64,000 bases of DNA, from assembly GCA_964615445.1 (NCBI GenBank), contig CAZTOK010000004.1, forward strand, positions 1-64,000. The letters run 5' to 3'. The notes beneath the pieces are model-generated. The model was not told where the DNA came from and searched no databases. It saw nothing but the letters and a program-made list of their open reading frames with translations. Shown piece after piece: positions 1-8,051 of the stretch. This DNA comes from JALRBM01 sp964615445. GTDB lineage: Bacteria > Patescibacteriota > Saccharimonadia > Saccharimonadales > Saccharimonadaceae. The translations under genes and the position numbers were made by a program. Positions within the stretch are counted from its first letter, which is position 1; each line of letters opens with the position of its first letter.

Positions 1-1
1 A

Positions 2-1048
2 ATATTGCGTCTCAGTCGTAGTTTACTTTTTTATGTCGGGCGCGGCACAAGCCGCGTACTTATTATTGGCAACTCTGACGCCACGCGTGACATTGCCGAT
101 AACCTTTCCAACACCTATCGCAGCGGCTACTGTATTGCCGCCATTGCCGGGCCAAAAAAAGTCATTCCACCAGGATTAGATGTGCGTCATTTCACTTCCG
201 TTGAGGCGGCGCTAAAAGACATAAAAAAACTTAAGATCAACCTCATTATTCAAACCGACTTATACGATTCTACCGACCGAAACCAGCGCATTTTAGGCGC
301 CTCGCAAATCAATCATATTAGCTATAGCTTTATTCCAGGTGAGGCGGAATTTTATGCAGGTAAAAATACTGTCGATGTATTTCTTGGATACCCAATGATT
401 TCTGTCAGCCAAACACCGCTTATTGGCTGGGGAGCCATTGCTAAGCAGGTTTTTGATGCCATTGCTTCATTCCTACTTGTAATTATCCTTTCACCGATTT
501 TTCTGCTGCTTATTGTTCTTCAAAGCATATTTAATCCGGGCCCTATCTTTTATATAAGCAAACGACTCAGTAAGTTTTCTGAGCCAGTTAACCTCATAAA
601 ATTTCGCAGCATGAGTGCAAAATATGGTAAGCATGATGCTGCGGTAGAATTTCGCGAAATGGGGCGCGAAGACCTGGCAGAGGAGTATGAAAAAAACCGT
701 AAGGTAGCAAATGACCCACGTATTACATGGTTTGGGCGTTTTTTGCGTATTACTTCTCTCGACGAACTTCCACAAATTCTTAATGTATTAAAAGGTGACT
801 TAAGCCTGGTTGGCCCACGTCCTATTTTGCCCCAAGAAGCCAAGTTTTCGCAAAGTCGAACAGCGTTGCTTCATAGTGTGAAGTCTGGCGTGACTGGGCT
901 TTGGCAAGTATCTGGTCGAAGTAATTTATCATTTGATGAACGGATTGAACTTGAACTTTTTTACGCTCAAAATTGGAGTTTTTGGTTAGATATTAAAATC
1001 TTATTCAAAACCATTGCTGTAGTGTTCAGGCGGAGAGGCGCCAAGTAA
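2..1048 (+). CDS. Undecaprenyl-phosphate sugar transferase, 5' partial
   Basis: This is a polyprenyl-phosphate glycosyl-1-phosphate transferase of the bacterial sugar transferase family (WbaP/WcaJ type). It would start glycan assembly by moving a sugar phosphate from a nucleotide sugar to undecaprenyl phosphate at the inner membrane face. The visible part has a CoA-binding-like Rossmann region (about residues 15-120), a membrane segment (about 150-175), and the family motifs KFRSM (about 199), DELPQ (about 253) and GDLSLVGPRP (about 264). The reading frame is open to the left edge, so the N-terminal membrane segments probably lie outside the window and the TTG at 5 is probably not the true start. 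Its stop overlaps the next start by one base (TAATG), which suggests translational coupling. Confidence 0.9.
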   Translation: MLRLSRSLLFYVGRGTSRVLIIGNSDATRDIADNLSNTYRSGYCIAAIAGPKKVIPPGLDVRHFTSVEAALKDIKKLKINLIIQTDLYDSTDRNQRILGASQINHISYSFIPGEAEFYAGKNTVDVFLGYPMISVSQTPLIGWGAIAKQVFDAIASFLLVIILSPIFLLLIVLQSIFNPGPIFYISKRLSKFSEPVNLIKFRSMSAKYGKHDAAVEFREMGREDLAEEYEKNRKVANDPRITWFGRFLRITSLDELPQILNVLKGDLSLVGPRPILPQEAKFSQSRTALLHSVKSGVTGLWQVSGRSNLSFDERIELELFYAQNWSFWLDIKILFKTIAVVFRRRGAK

Positions 1049-2160
1049 TGAAGCAGCCGAAGATTGCGCTCGTAGCGGATTGGCTCACCAATATGGGCGG
1101 AGCCGAGCCCCTTCTCCTTGAGCTCCACAAACTCTTTCCTGAAGCACCAATTTATACATCTGTTTACAACCAAAAAGCCATGCCAGCGTTTAAAGATTGT
1201 GACGTGCGCACCACCTATTTGCAAAAACGACTCCCAAAATCTCTGCGTTATAAGCACGTTCTATGGCCAGTGCTCCGCGCCTATGCTTTTCGAAAGCTCG
1301 ACCTAAGTGAGTACGATATTATTATCAGCACGGCAAGCGCCGAGGCAAAAAGTGTTCGCAAACGTCCAGGAGCAGTGCATATTTGCTACTGTCACACACC
1401 AACCCGGTACTACTGGAGCCACTACAAAGAGTTTAAAAAAGAGTTTAATTTTGGAGTACTTACTCTTATTATTCGTCCTTTTATTCCTTTTTTTGTACGT
1501 TGGATGCGAAAACTGGACCTTGAATCAGTACAAGGCGTTGATTACTTTATTGCCAACTCTACCGTTACTCAAAAACGCATCAAAAAATACTATGATCGAA
1601 CAAGCACTGTCGTATACCCCCCTGTAGAGATTGCTAAATTTACACCCCCTCCGAAAACCAACCGTGAAGGCTTTATTATATGGGGTCGCCATGTACCATA
1701 TAAGCGATTTGACCTTGCTATTGAAGCTTGCAATCAATTAAAAGCAAAGCTCATTGTAGTTGGTAGCGGTCCGGATACAGAGCGACTCAAAAAGATGGCC
1801 GGTCCTACCGTTGAGTTTCCCGGCCGTGTAAGCGATGAGAAGTTGGTGCAACTAGCTCACCATGCTAAGGGCTTTTTATTCCCAAATGAAGAAGATTTTG
1901 GCATTTCGGCAGCCGAGAGTATAGCCGCAGGAACTCCAGTAATTGCTTACGCAAAAGGTGGCGCCCTGGATATTATCCAAGACGGCGAAACGGGCATTTT
2001 ATTTGAAAAACAAACAGTCGAATCACTCGTAAATGCCATGAAGCGATTTGAGTCGTATACATTCTCACCTGCTACTCTTCATCGTAAGTCAAAACGATTC
2101 GCTCCTAGCTTGTTTGACACAAAAATTTATAAAATTGTCAGTGACTTTTTGACACGATAG
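1048..2160 (+). CDS. GT4-family glycosyltransferase
   Basis: This is a GT-B fold glycosyltransferase of family 4 (glycosyl transferases group 1), similar in layout to mannosyltransferases of the WbaZ type. It is expected to transfer a sugar from a nucleotide donor onto the growing lipid-linked glycan in the cytoplasm. The C-terminal donor domain shows WGRHVPYKR near residue 210 and the E-x7-E region EDFGISAAE near 285, followed by GTPVIAYAKGG. The 370-residue length is normal. Its ATG overlaps the stop of the sugar transferase, so the two are co-translated. The -35 of the next gene lies across its last codons. The sugar specificity cannot be read from the sequence. Confidence 0.88.
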   Translation: MKQPKIALVADWLTNMGGAEPLLLELHKLFPEAPIYTSVYNQKAMPAFKDCDVRTTYLQKRLPKSLRYKHVLWPVLRAYAFRKLDLSEYDIIISTASAEAKSVRKRPGAVHICYCHTPTRYYWSHYKEFKKEFNFGVLTLIIRPFIPFFVRWMRKLDLESVQGVDYFIANSTVTQKRIKKYYDRTSTVVYPPVEIAKFTPPPKTNREGFIIWGRHVPYKRFDLAIEACNQLKAKLIVVGSGPDTERLKKMAGPTVEFPGRVSDEKLVQLAHHAKGFLFPNEEDFGISAAESIAAGTPVIAYAKGGALDIIQDGETGILFEKQTVESLVNAMKRFESYTFSPATLHRKSKRFAPSLFDTKIYKIVSDFLTR

Positions 2161-2177
2161 CGTATTTTTGATATACA
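2149..2177 (+). promoter_or_regulatory. Sigma70-type promoter for the 79-residue orphan gene
   Basis: TTGACA at 2149-2154 and TATACA at 2172-2177 are separated by exactly 17 bases. The -35 lies inside the last codons of the upstream glycosyltransferase gene. About 22 bases separate the expected transcription start from the ATG at 2207, enough room for the GGAGGT ribosome site. Confidence 0.7.
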
Positions 2178-2206
2178 TCAAGGAAGCTTACGATACGGAG
2201 GTCATC

Positions 2207-2446
2207 ATGGGCTATCGCATCACCGTGCTCCTTGACGCCCTAAAAAAACTACCCGAAGTTTTCACCGACGCGTTTTTGAATTCAATGACCAGCATAGTTT
2301 TGCCGCAACAAGCTACGCAAAGAGATGATGGTTTTTGGGAACTTCCTTGTCCTAGCGACTCAAGGTATATACTTATTTTGCATTGGATTGAAAACCGCTG
2401 GTGGGAGACATGGGAGATTATCGACGTTGTTGACCTCACACGTTAA
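2207..2446 (+). CDS. Hypothetical small protein (79 aa), isolated transcription unit
   Basis: No family was recognised. The frame opens earlier (2168), but the ATG at 2207 is chosen because GGAGGT at 2197-2202 sits four bases before it. The product is a small soluble protein rich in tryptophan near its C-terminus (HWIENRWWETWEI), with no signal peptide or membrane segment. It has its own near-consensus promoter (2149-2177) and is followed by a perfect 8-bp hairpin at 2452-2481. It therefore forms a self-contained single-gene unit between the glycosyltransferase pair and the convergent membrane protein gene. Function unknown. Confidence 0.6.
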   Translation: MGYRITVLLDALKKLPEVFTDAFLNSMTSIVLPQQATQRDDGFWELPCPSDSRYILILHWIENRWWETWEIIDVVDLTR

Positions 2447-2451
2447 GCAAC

Positions 2452-2481
2452 GGCTCGCCTTTTCAGCTGAGAGGGCGAGCC
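2452..2481 (+). terminator. Hairpin between convergent genes
   Basis: GGCTCGCC (2452-2459) and GGCGAGCC (2474-2481) form a perfect 8-bp stem with a 14-base loop, starting six bases after the stop of the 79-residue gene. There is no clear T-run on either strand, so it may stabilise the 3' end as much as terminate. It lies before the end of the minus-strand gene that stops at 2491. Confidence 0.55.
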
Positions 2482-2490
2482 AGATTTATG

Positions 2491-4302
2491 TTAGCTATTA
2501 CCCCCATAGCCGTAACCATATCCAGGAAATGCTATTTGTGGTTTATGATAGTTTGTAATTTTGAGCGGCTGAACAGTATCAAATGGATCTGTAGCTGATG
2601 CAATATAGAGCTCACTCCCGTTCTTTGAGACAAGCACATATTGGTCGCCATACCAGCCATACGCCGAATAATCTGATTGCGAAGCCAGCACTTTGCCATT
2701 TTGGGCATTTTGATCACCTACAAGCAATGTGTTTTTACCATCTCGCGATTCAGACCAAAACGTTTTTTGCCCACTTGGCGAAATAAGGTAAGTCGGATAT
2801 ACAGTATCGTAAAACTTGGTGTCATCGAGTGTCACACTCTTTACAGTATCATCTTCAAATTCATAGTACGATCCGTTGCCATTATCAATAGAAACACGGA
2901 AATAAACCCCCTGCGGTTCATATAATTTCGCTTCAATCACCGCATAATGTTGCATACTAAATTCTTTTACACGCTGCTTGTTACTTCCGTCTGGATTTAC
3001 TGTCATAATAGCCGGTTTTTTATCTGTCGTACCGCTAACAGTATAGTTGCTGCCCTCCGACCAGTTTTTAATGTAAACAATTTTATTACTTAAAATATAA
3101 AGACCTTGAATATTTTCAGCTTGAAAATTAGCATTGTTTGTGCCAGCGGCGGTTGTTTCATCAAGAACAGTTGTTTTACCAGTGTCGGCATCGTAACTTT
3201 TTAGCGATTCCTGCTTGTCGTCCCATGCATTTTTATGACCACGTGTTACGAGATAAATAAACTTATGATCTGACCAACCCACTAACTGGAAGCTAGCATC
3301 ACCTTCATCCATAGTAGTAAGAGCGCCGCTTTGTGCATTGACTAAATATAACTGAGCTGGCTGAGCCGGATCGCGACGAGCAGAAAGCGCAAGATATTTC
3401 CAATCGCGGGCAGCGAGCAGAACCGTTGAATCGTCAAGCTCGTTACCCGTCCCCTGCACTACAACACTAGAGTCTGTACCATCAATGTTTGACTTCATAA
3501 CATTGATCTTTCCGGTCTGCTTGCTGAGATAGAAGAGATTGCCTGCTGGAGTAAGTGTAAACGCATTCGAGCCTGACTCGTCCACTGTTACATCTGCCGT
3601 ATTATACCCATCGAGGCGAATCCATCCTTGAAATGATTTTTTGTCGGCAGGAAGTACCATCACAGCCTCACCTTTATCATCTGTCACTTCAGAGGTGCCG
3701 CTTACCGTAAGTGTGGCTTTTGCTAACGCTGAATGGGTGATTTTATTGGTGATCTTGACAGTAACTGCTCGACCAGTTGCCTGAAGTATTATAGATTGTG
3801 TTTGCGGCGAGGCAAGAATTGGCACCTCGTAGGTTGAGATGGTATCTTTATAATATTTTTTACTGATTTTAAGCGTATACGTGTTCACAGAGGTATTAGT
3901 AAATGTTGCGACACCTTTGTCGTCCGTAAATACGTGCGTCGAACCAAGCCATACGTCCGCCTGACTCACTGGTCGATTAGTTAGGTTATCCGTGATAGTA
4001 AAGCTAACATTCTTTTTAATAATAGTGCCCAAAATACCATAGCGAGTTTGTGGAATAGCGAGAAGCGTACCAAGAATAATAAGAACAGCAAGAATAATAA
4101 CGATAGCCTTACCTCTTTTTGTCGCCCATATGCGCTTTAGCCAATTCTTTTTAGGATGTTCTGCGTGGGATAATGGAGCGGAAAGGTTTTCTTCACTTGA
4201 GAGAGTGGCATTCCGAGGAGTCGTTGACTCCATTTCGGGGAGGATTGGTGCTTGCTCCTCTTTTCTCAATTCTTTATTCTTCTCTTGTTTGTTGTCTTCC
4301 AT
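2491..4302 (-). CDS. Membrane-anchored protein with PEGA-like and beta-propeller-like regions
   Basis: The 603-residue product has a charged, disordered cytoplasmic N-terminus (about 1-60), one membrane segment (about 66-88, AIVIILAVLIILGTLLAI), two tandem beta-sandwich segments resembling PEGA or carboxypeptidase-regulatory domains (about 95-260), and a long region with repeated strand patterns such as NLFYLSKQTG, LYLVNAQSG and SYDADTG that resembles a TolB/WD40-like beta-propeller. The C-terminus is rich in Gly-Tyr (GYGYGYGG). It is probably an exported surface protein with a binding or sensing role. It has its own promoter at 4324-4352 and a GGGG-type ribosome site. No enzyme motif was found. 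Confidence 0.7.
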   Translation of the reverse strand: MEDNKQEKNKELRKEEQAPILPEMESTTPRNATLSSEENLSAPLSHAEHPKKNWLKRIWATKRGKAIVIILAVLIILGTLLAIPQTRYGILGTIIKKNVSFTITDNLTNRPVSQADVWLGSTHVFTDDKGVATFTNTSVNTYTLKISKKYYKDTISTYEVPILASPQTQSIILQATGRAVTVKITNKITHSALAKATLTVSGTSEVTDDKGEAVMVLPADKKSFQGWIRLDGYNTADVTVDESGSNAFTLTPAGNLFYLSKQTGKINVMKSNIDGTDSSVVVQGTGNELDDSTVLLAARDWKYLALSARRDPAQPAQLYLVNAQSGALTTMDEGDASFQLVGWSDHKFIYLVTRGHKNAWDDKQESLKSYDADTGKTTVLDETTAAGTNNANFQAENIQGLYILSNKIVYIKNWSEGSNYTVSGTTDKKPAIMTVNPDGSNKQRVKEFSMQHYAVIEAKLYEPQGVYFRVSIDNGNGSYYEFEDDTVKSVTLDDTKFYDTVYPTYLISPSGQKTFWSESRDGKNTLLVGDQNAQNGKVLASQSDYSAYGWYGDQYVLVSKNGSELYIASATDPFDTVQPLKITNYHKPQIAFPGYGYGYGGNS

Positions 4303-4323
4303 TTTTCACCCCTTTTACTATGC

Positions 4324-4352
4324 ATTCTAATAGGTTTTACAGGATCTTACAA
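4324..4352 (-). promoter_or_regulatory. Promoter of the beta-propeller-like membrane protein gene
   Basis: On the minus strand TTGTAA (4352-4347) and TAGAAT (4329-4324) are 17 bases apart. AAGGGG lies just before the ATG at 4302. It is arranged back to back with the plus-strand promoter at 4364-4392. Confidence 0.55.
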
Positions 4353-4363
4353 TATAAATAGCA

Positions 4364-4392
4364 TTGACAATTATTTAATATGGTTTTAATAT
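4364..4392 (+). promoter_or_regulatory. Near-consensus promoter of the 91-residue orphan gene
   Basis: A perfect TTGACA (4364-4369) and TAATAT (4387-4392) are separated by 17 bases. About 38 bases of leader follow before the ATG at 4438, including an AGAAGGAG ribosome site. It is among the strongest-looking promoters in the window. Confidence 0.75.
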
Positions 4393-4437
4393 TTACAGCA
4401 CCTACTCGTCACATCGACCTTAGTAGAAGGAGCAGTT

Positions 4438-4713
4438 ATGGAAGTGCCACGCCTTGCGTACAACCACGCCCTTGTCATTCATGGACCACACATTGCAGAC
4501 TCTTTCCTGATCAAAGCTATTGTAGAGGGTATCCGCTATCGACACAGGATCGAAAGCGTCTCTACGTTTGGCGAGGATCAGAACCGTTTAGTTGTGATAC
4601 TGGCTAATGACTGCAACTGGGCAGAGCGCATGAACATTGGAAACTACGTGGCAGAAGTGTACAAGGATCTCGTCGAGCAAGGCGTTATTCATTGTAACGC
4701 ACCGGCTGTATAG
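4438..4713 (+). CDS. Hypothetical small protein (91 aa), isolated transcription unit
   Basis: No family was recognised. The ATG is preceded by AGAAGGAG at good spacing and by a near-consensus promoter. The product is soluble and has alternating strand and helix stretches (LVIHGP, SFLIKAIVEGI, NRLVVILAND, GNYVAEVYKDLVEQG). It has no export signal. A long hairpin (4722-4775) begins nine bases after the stop. It stands alone between two minus-strand genes, so its expression appears independent of the glycan operons. Function unknown. Confidence 0.6.
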   Translation: MEVPRLAYNHALVIHGPHIADSFLIKAIVEGIRYRHRIESVSTFGEDQNRLVVILANDCNWAERMNIGNYVAEVYKDLVEQGVIHCNAPAV

Positions 4714-4721
4714 TCCGTACA

Positions 4722-4775
4722 AGAAGAGTCCGTACTGAATCATAGTACGTCGACCGCTTACGTGCGGACTCTTCT
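4722..4775 (+). terminator. Long 3' hairpin of the 91-residue gene
   Basis: AGAAGAGTCCG (4722-4732) and CGGACTCTTCT (4765-4775) form a perfect 11-bp stem. The interior contains a second small inverted repeat (GTAC...GTAC). The tail GATTT is only weakly T-rich. It ends just before the stop of the convergent manC-like gene at 4779. Confidence 0.6.
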
Positions 4776-4778
4776 GAT

Positions 4779-5804
4779 TTAAAGTGTTTTTGCTATTTCG
4801 CCCACGCGCTGACTGACATCTTTTCGTGCTACCAAGATACCGCTGGGTGTATTTACTACTATCACATTATCAAGCCCTATCACTGCAATCGGCTTATCTT
4901 CTTCGTTTCGAATATAGGTATTTTCAACATCGAGCGCATGAATCTGGTTACCGTATGTATAGTTTCCTTTTTCGTCCCGGTCAACAACATCATGTAAGTC
5001 CTTGAATGAGCCAACATCGGCCCAGTCAAAAGTTGCCGGAACAACTGCCAGATTCTTAGAGCGTTCGCTGAGGGCGTAGTCGATAATGGCGGTGTCGAGC
5101 GAAAGATACGCTTCGTCGTATATCCTAGAGGGATACGAAACGGCCCCGAGGCGTGCGCTGCTCTCTTGTAGCTCCGGCGAGCATCGCTGTATTTCTTGCA
5201 TAAATACATTGTATGATCCTATAAAATAGCCGCAGTTCCATAAATATTCACCCGATGCCATGTAGCGCTTGGCTGTTTTGAAATCGGGTTTTTCTTTAAA
5301 GCTTTGTACTCGAAAAGCCCCCGTCTTTCCTAGCATGCCATCACGTTCAATGTAGCCGAAACCGGTAGCCGGCATGGTTGGTTCAATACCAATAAGCGTC
5401 ACTTCTTGTTGCTTTTGAGACACGTCGGCTGCGAGCTGAAATGAGCGAATAAATCCCTCAACGTCTCTTATATGATGATCGGAATGCATAAAAGCAATTG
5501 GCTCGTCCTTGTCTCGTATCCTCGAAATGACGTCAAGCGCAAATACAAGGCACTGACCCGTACCTCGCCTACCAGGCTCAATTAAAAAGGCTTCTTTGTT
5601 CAGCTCGGGTAACTGAGTTTTTACGTGTGCGGCGTGGCTTGCTTCTGTGACAATAAATACCTCACCAAGCTTTGACGCTCGGTCGTAGGCTTGCTGTAAA
5701 AGCGTACGCTCATTGGTTAGTTTTAAGAGGTGTTTTGGATACTCTGGCGTAGAAAGTGGCCACAAACGTGTGCCTGACCCTCCGGCAATAATAACTGTTA
5801 TCAT
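4779..5804 (-). CDS. manC: Mannose-1-phosphate guanylyltransferase
   Basis: This enzyme makes GDP-mannose from GTP and mannose 1-phosphate in the cytoplasm, feeding the mannosyltransferases of this locus. The N-terminal nucleotidyltransferase signature GGSGTRLWPLS is at about residues 8-18, followed by PKHLLKL, and FKEKPD lies near the middle. At 341 residues it matches the single-domain type and lacks the phosphomannose isomerase domain of longer ManC/AlgA proteins. The gene is transcribed alone on the minus strand. Guanylyl specificity is inferred from family resemblance, and a related sugar nucleotidyltransferase cannot be fully excluded. Confidence 0.88.
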   Translation of the reverse strand: MITVIIAGGSGTRLWPLSTPEYPKHLLKLTNERTLLQQAYDRASKLGEVFIVTEASHAAHVKTQLPELNKEAFLIEPGRRGTGQCLVFALDVISRIRDKDEPIAFMHSDHHIRDVEGFIRSFQLAADVSQKQQEVTLIGIEPTMPATGFGYIERDGMLGKTGAFRVQSFKEKPDFKTAKRYMASGEYLWNCGYFIGSYNVFMQEIQRCSPELQESSARLGAVSYPSRIYDEAYLSLDTAIIDYALSERSKNLAVVPATFDWADVGSFKDLHDVVDRDEKGNYTYGNQIHALDVENTYIRNEEDKPIAVIGLDNVIVVNTPSGILVARKDVSQRVGEIAKTL

Positions 5805-5819
5805 GTATGAATTTTATCA

Positions 5820-5855
5820 TGGCTAGCTATGAGACCGAAGTCTCACAGCTAGCCA
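5820..5855 (-). terminator. Strong hairpin after the 189-residue orphan gene
   Basis: TGGCTAGCT and AGCTAGCCA form the base of a stem that continues, after one mismatch, with TGAGAC/GTCTCA around a CGAA loop. The stem is about 16 bp. It lies five bases beyond the stop of the minus-strand gene at 5860. There is no proper T-run. Confidence 0.6.
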
Positions 5856-5859
5856 CGCG

Positions 5860-6429
5860 TTACACACTCATACTCTCTACCCAACCTTGAAGCACTTCCT
5901 GAGTAGTCGTCCCGATATGCCTATACGTACCCGGCGCCACTTGGGTCAACCGGTGGATAAAACTATACGGTATGCCATATTGCTCAGGCCCCATATCGTT
6001 TCGGATAAAAATCCCGTAAGCAGCTTCTACAATAGCGCACCACAGGTTTGTTGCATTCATAGAACGTCCCACATTGTCAAGGTAACTCTTGAAATGATCA
6101 AGAGTAAGTTTTGGCTGCCCAAATTCATCTGGCAGCCTTCCCTCAAGAAGCGACGTAAGTCGTTTTAATGCCTGCTTATGAACCTCACTAATGAGCGCCA
6201 TGGAAGCATTATCGTGTGCTACTCGCAGAATGTCACCATAGCTCAGCTCTGGCAGCCTTCCTCCTCCTGTAATAAAGTAACATAACATCATCCACAGGCT
6301 TTCAACATCTGTTTCACTAAAACGCCTATCCAGGCGAATGATATCGTGAGTTTCACGTAGTGTACATCGACTTCCAGGATGAGCGGTCACAGTATTTCCT
6401 CTCACTAATTTGGGCGCACGTTTGTACAT
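5860..6429 (-). CDS. Hypothetical protein (189 aa), isolated transcription unit
   Basis: No family was recognised. The product appears soluble and mostly helical, with ETDVESLWMMLCYFITGGGR, an acidic and hydrophobic middle, and a C-terminal YRHIGTTTQEVLQGWVES segment. It has no signal peptide. The ATG at 6429 has only a weak GGG ribosome site, and upstream elements (TTGTAG with TATATG, 16 bases apart) are poor, so the start is moderately certain. A strong hairpin follows at 5820-5855. Like the other orphan units it sits between unrelated genes and faces away from the nudix/rml operon. Confidence 0.55.
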   Translation of the reverse strand: MYKRAPKLVRGNTVTAHPGSRCTLRETHDIIRLDRRFSETDVESLWMMLCYFITGGGRLPELSYGDILRVAHDNASMALISEVHKQALKRLTSLLEGRLPDEFGQPKLTLDHFKSYLDNVGRSMNATNLWCAIVEAAYGIFIRNDMGPEQYGIPYSFIHRLTQVAPGTYRHIGTTTQEVLQGWVESMSV

Positions 6430-6512
6430 AGCCCGTTGTATTTTATAACATATATACTGGACTCATAGTTCTACAATAGACATGCTGCAGCAAAAAATAC
6501 TATTATGAAAGC

Positions 6513-7034
6513 ATGGAAATGAACTTTTGCCGACGCTGCGGCACATCACTGACGCTCACACAAGGCCACGTTTATACATGTCAAAATGGTCACACTATTT
6601 TTAAAAATGCTTCCCCCGCATCCTGTTTATGGATAGTGGATGATAAAAATGGGGTACTTGTAGCCGAACGTGCAATTAACCCCGGAAAAGGCAAATTAGA
6701 TGCACCCGGCGGATTTAATGACGGTGCTGAAACGTTTGAAGCTGGTATTGCTCGTGAACTTGAAGAAGAAATCGGTCTTTCTCCGGCAAGCTACACCACA
6801 CCGCAATTTTTATTAAGTCAACTAGACCCGTATGACTATCAAGGCGAAAATGTGGACGTGCTTGGCGTTGTCTTTTGGGCACAACTTGTAGGCAATCCCG
6901 TGATCACTCCTAAAGATGATGTAGCTAAAGCGTACTTTACGGCCATAGATAATATTAATCCTGATGACATTTATTTTGATGCCGTAAGAGAAGGTTTTTT
7001 ACGGCTGAAAGAAATGTTAAAAACAGCAGAATAG
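6513..7034 (+). CDS. Nudix hydrolase with N-terminal zinc ribbon
   Basis: This is a NUDIX hydrolase expected to cleave a nucleoside diphosphate linked to another group. The first 30 residues form a zinc-ribbon-like motif (C6, C9, C23, H27), as in NudC-type proteins. The Nudix box follows at about 67-89 with the catalytic core RELEEEIGL. Length is 173 residues. It is the first gene of a plus-strand cluster with rmlB and a second Nudix gene, with eleven bases before rmlB. A link to nucleotide-sugar or NADH turnover is inferred from context, and the substrate is unknown. Confidence 0.85.
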   Translation: MEMNFCRRCGTSLTLTQGHVYTCQNGHTIFKNASPASCLWIVDDKNGVLVAERAINPGKGKLDAPGGFNDGAETFEAGIARELEEEIGLSPASYTTPQFLLSQLDPYDYQGENVDVLGVVFWAQLVGNPVITPKDDVAKAYFTAIDNINPDDIYFDAVREGFLRLKEMLKTAE

Positions 7035-7044
7035 GAAGGAAACT

Positions 7045-8049
7045 ATGTCTCAGAAAAAATTACTCGTTACTGGTGGTGCTGGATTTATTGGCGCAAACTT
7101 TGTTCATTACACCCTTAAAAATCGCCCAGAATATGAGGTTACCGTCATTGACAAATTGACATACGCCGGTAATCCCGACAACTTGAACAGCGTACTTGAT
7201 AGAATTGATTTTGTGACTGGCGATATTTGCGACCGTGAGCTTATGAACCGCCTGGTGGACGATACTGACATTGTAGTACATTTTGCTGCGGAAAGTCATA
7301 ACGACAATAGCCTCCGCAACCCATGGCCATTTGTTCAAACGAACCTGGTTGGCACTGCTACTATTCTTGAAGCGGTTCGAAAACATGGCAAACGACTCCA
7401 TCATATTTCAACAGATGAAGTATATGGCGATCTCGAAATTGATGATCCTAAAAAATTCACTGAGACTACACCATACAATGCTTCAAGCCCGTATTCAAGT
7501 ACCAAAGCCGGCTCGGACATGCTCGTAAAAGCTTGGATACGCTCGTTTGGTATCGAAGCAACTCTTTCCAACTGCTCGAATAACTATGGCCCTTATCAAC
7601 ATATTGAAAAATTTATTCCACGCCAAATTACTAATATTTTAAGCGGTATTACGCCAAAATTATATGGCACGGGCGAACAAGTACGTGACTGGATTCATGT
7701 AGACGATCATAACTCGGCTGTTCACACCATTCTCGATAAGGGGCGCTCGGGTGAGCTTTACCTTATTGGCGCAAATGGTGAGGAAAACAATAAGTACGTT
7801 ATCGAAACTATTCTTGAACTAATGGGTAAAGATAAAGATGCTTACGAACATGTGAACGATCGCCCCGGTCATGACCAACGCTATGCCATCGATTCCACAA
7901 AGCTTCGCACAGAACTTGGCTGGGAGCCACAATATACTAACCTACGCGAAGGGCTCCAAGCAACGATTGATTGGTATACCAAAAATGAAGACTGGTGGAA
8001 GCGTGAAAAAGCCAAAGTAGAAGCCGCTTATGCAGAGCAAGGCCAATAG
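7045..8049 (+). CDS. rfbB: dTDP-glucose 4,6-dehydratase
   Basis: This is RmlB, which converts dTDP-glucose to dTDP-4-keto-6-deoxyglucose, the second step of dTDP-L-rhamnose synthesis. It is an extended short-chain dehydrogenase/reductase with the NAD-binding motif GGAGFIG (about 10-16), STDEVYG (about 122-128) carrying the active-site Asp-Glu, and the YSSTK motif (Y150, K154). Length of 334 residues is typical. AGGAAGG precedes the ATG. It is closely spaced with Nudix genes on both sides, and rmlCD and rmlA lie downstream on the same strand, so the full pathway is encoded within about 7 kb. Confidence 0.95.
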   Translation: MSQKKLLVTGGAGFIGANFVHYTLKNRPEYEVTVIDKLTYAGNPDNLNSVLDRIDFVTGDICDRELMNRLVDDTDIVVHFAAESHNDNSLRNPWPFVQTNLVGTATILEAVRKHGKRLHHISTDEVYGDLEIDDPKKFTETTPYNASSPYSSTKAGSDMLVKAWIRSFGIEATLSNCSNNYGPYQHIEKFIPRQITNILSGITPKLYGTGEQVRDWIHVDDHNSAVHTILDKGRSGELYLIGANGEENNKYVIETILELMGKDKDAYEHVNDRPGHDQRYAIDSTKLRTELGWEPQYTNLREGLQATIDWYTKNEDWWKREKAKVEAAYAEQGQ

Positions 8050-8051
8050 CC

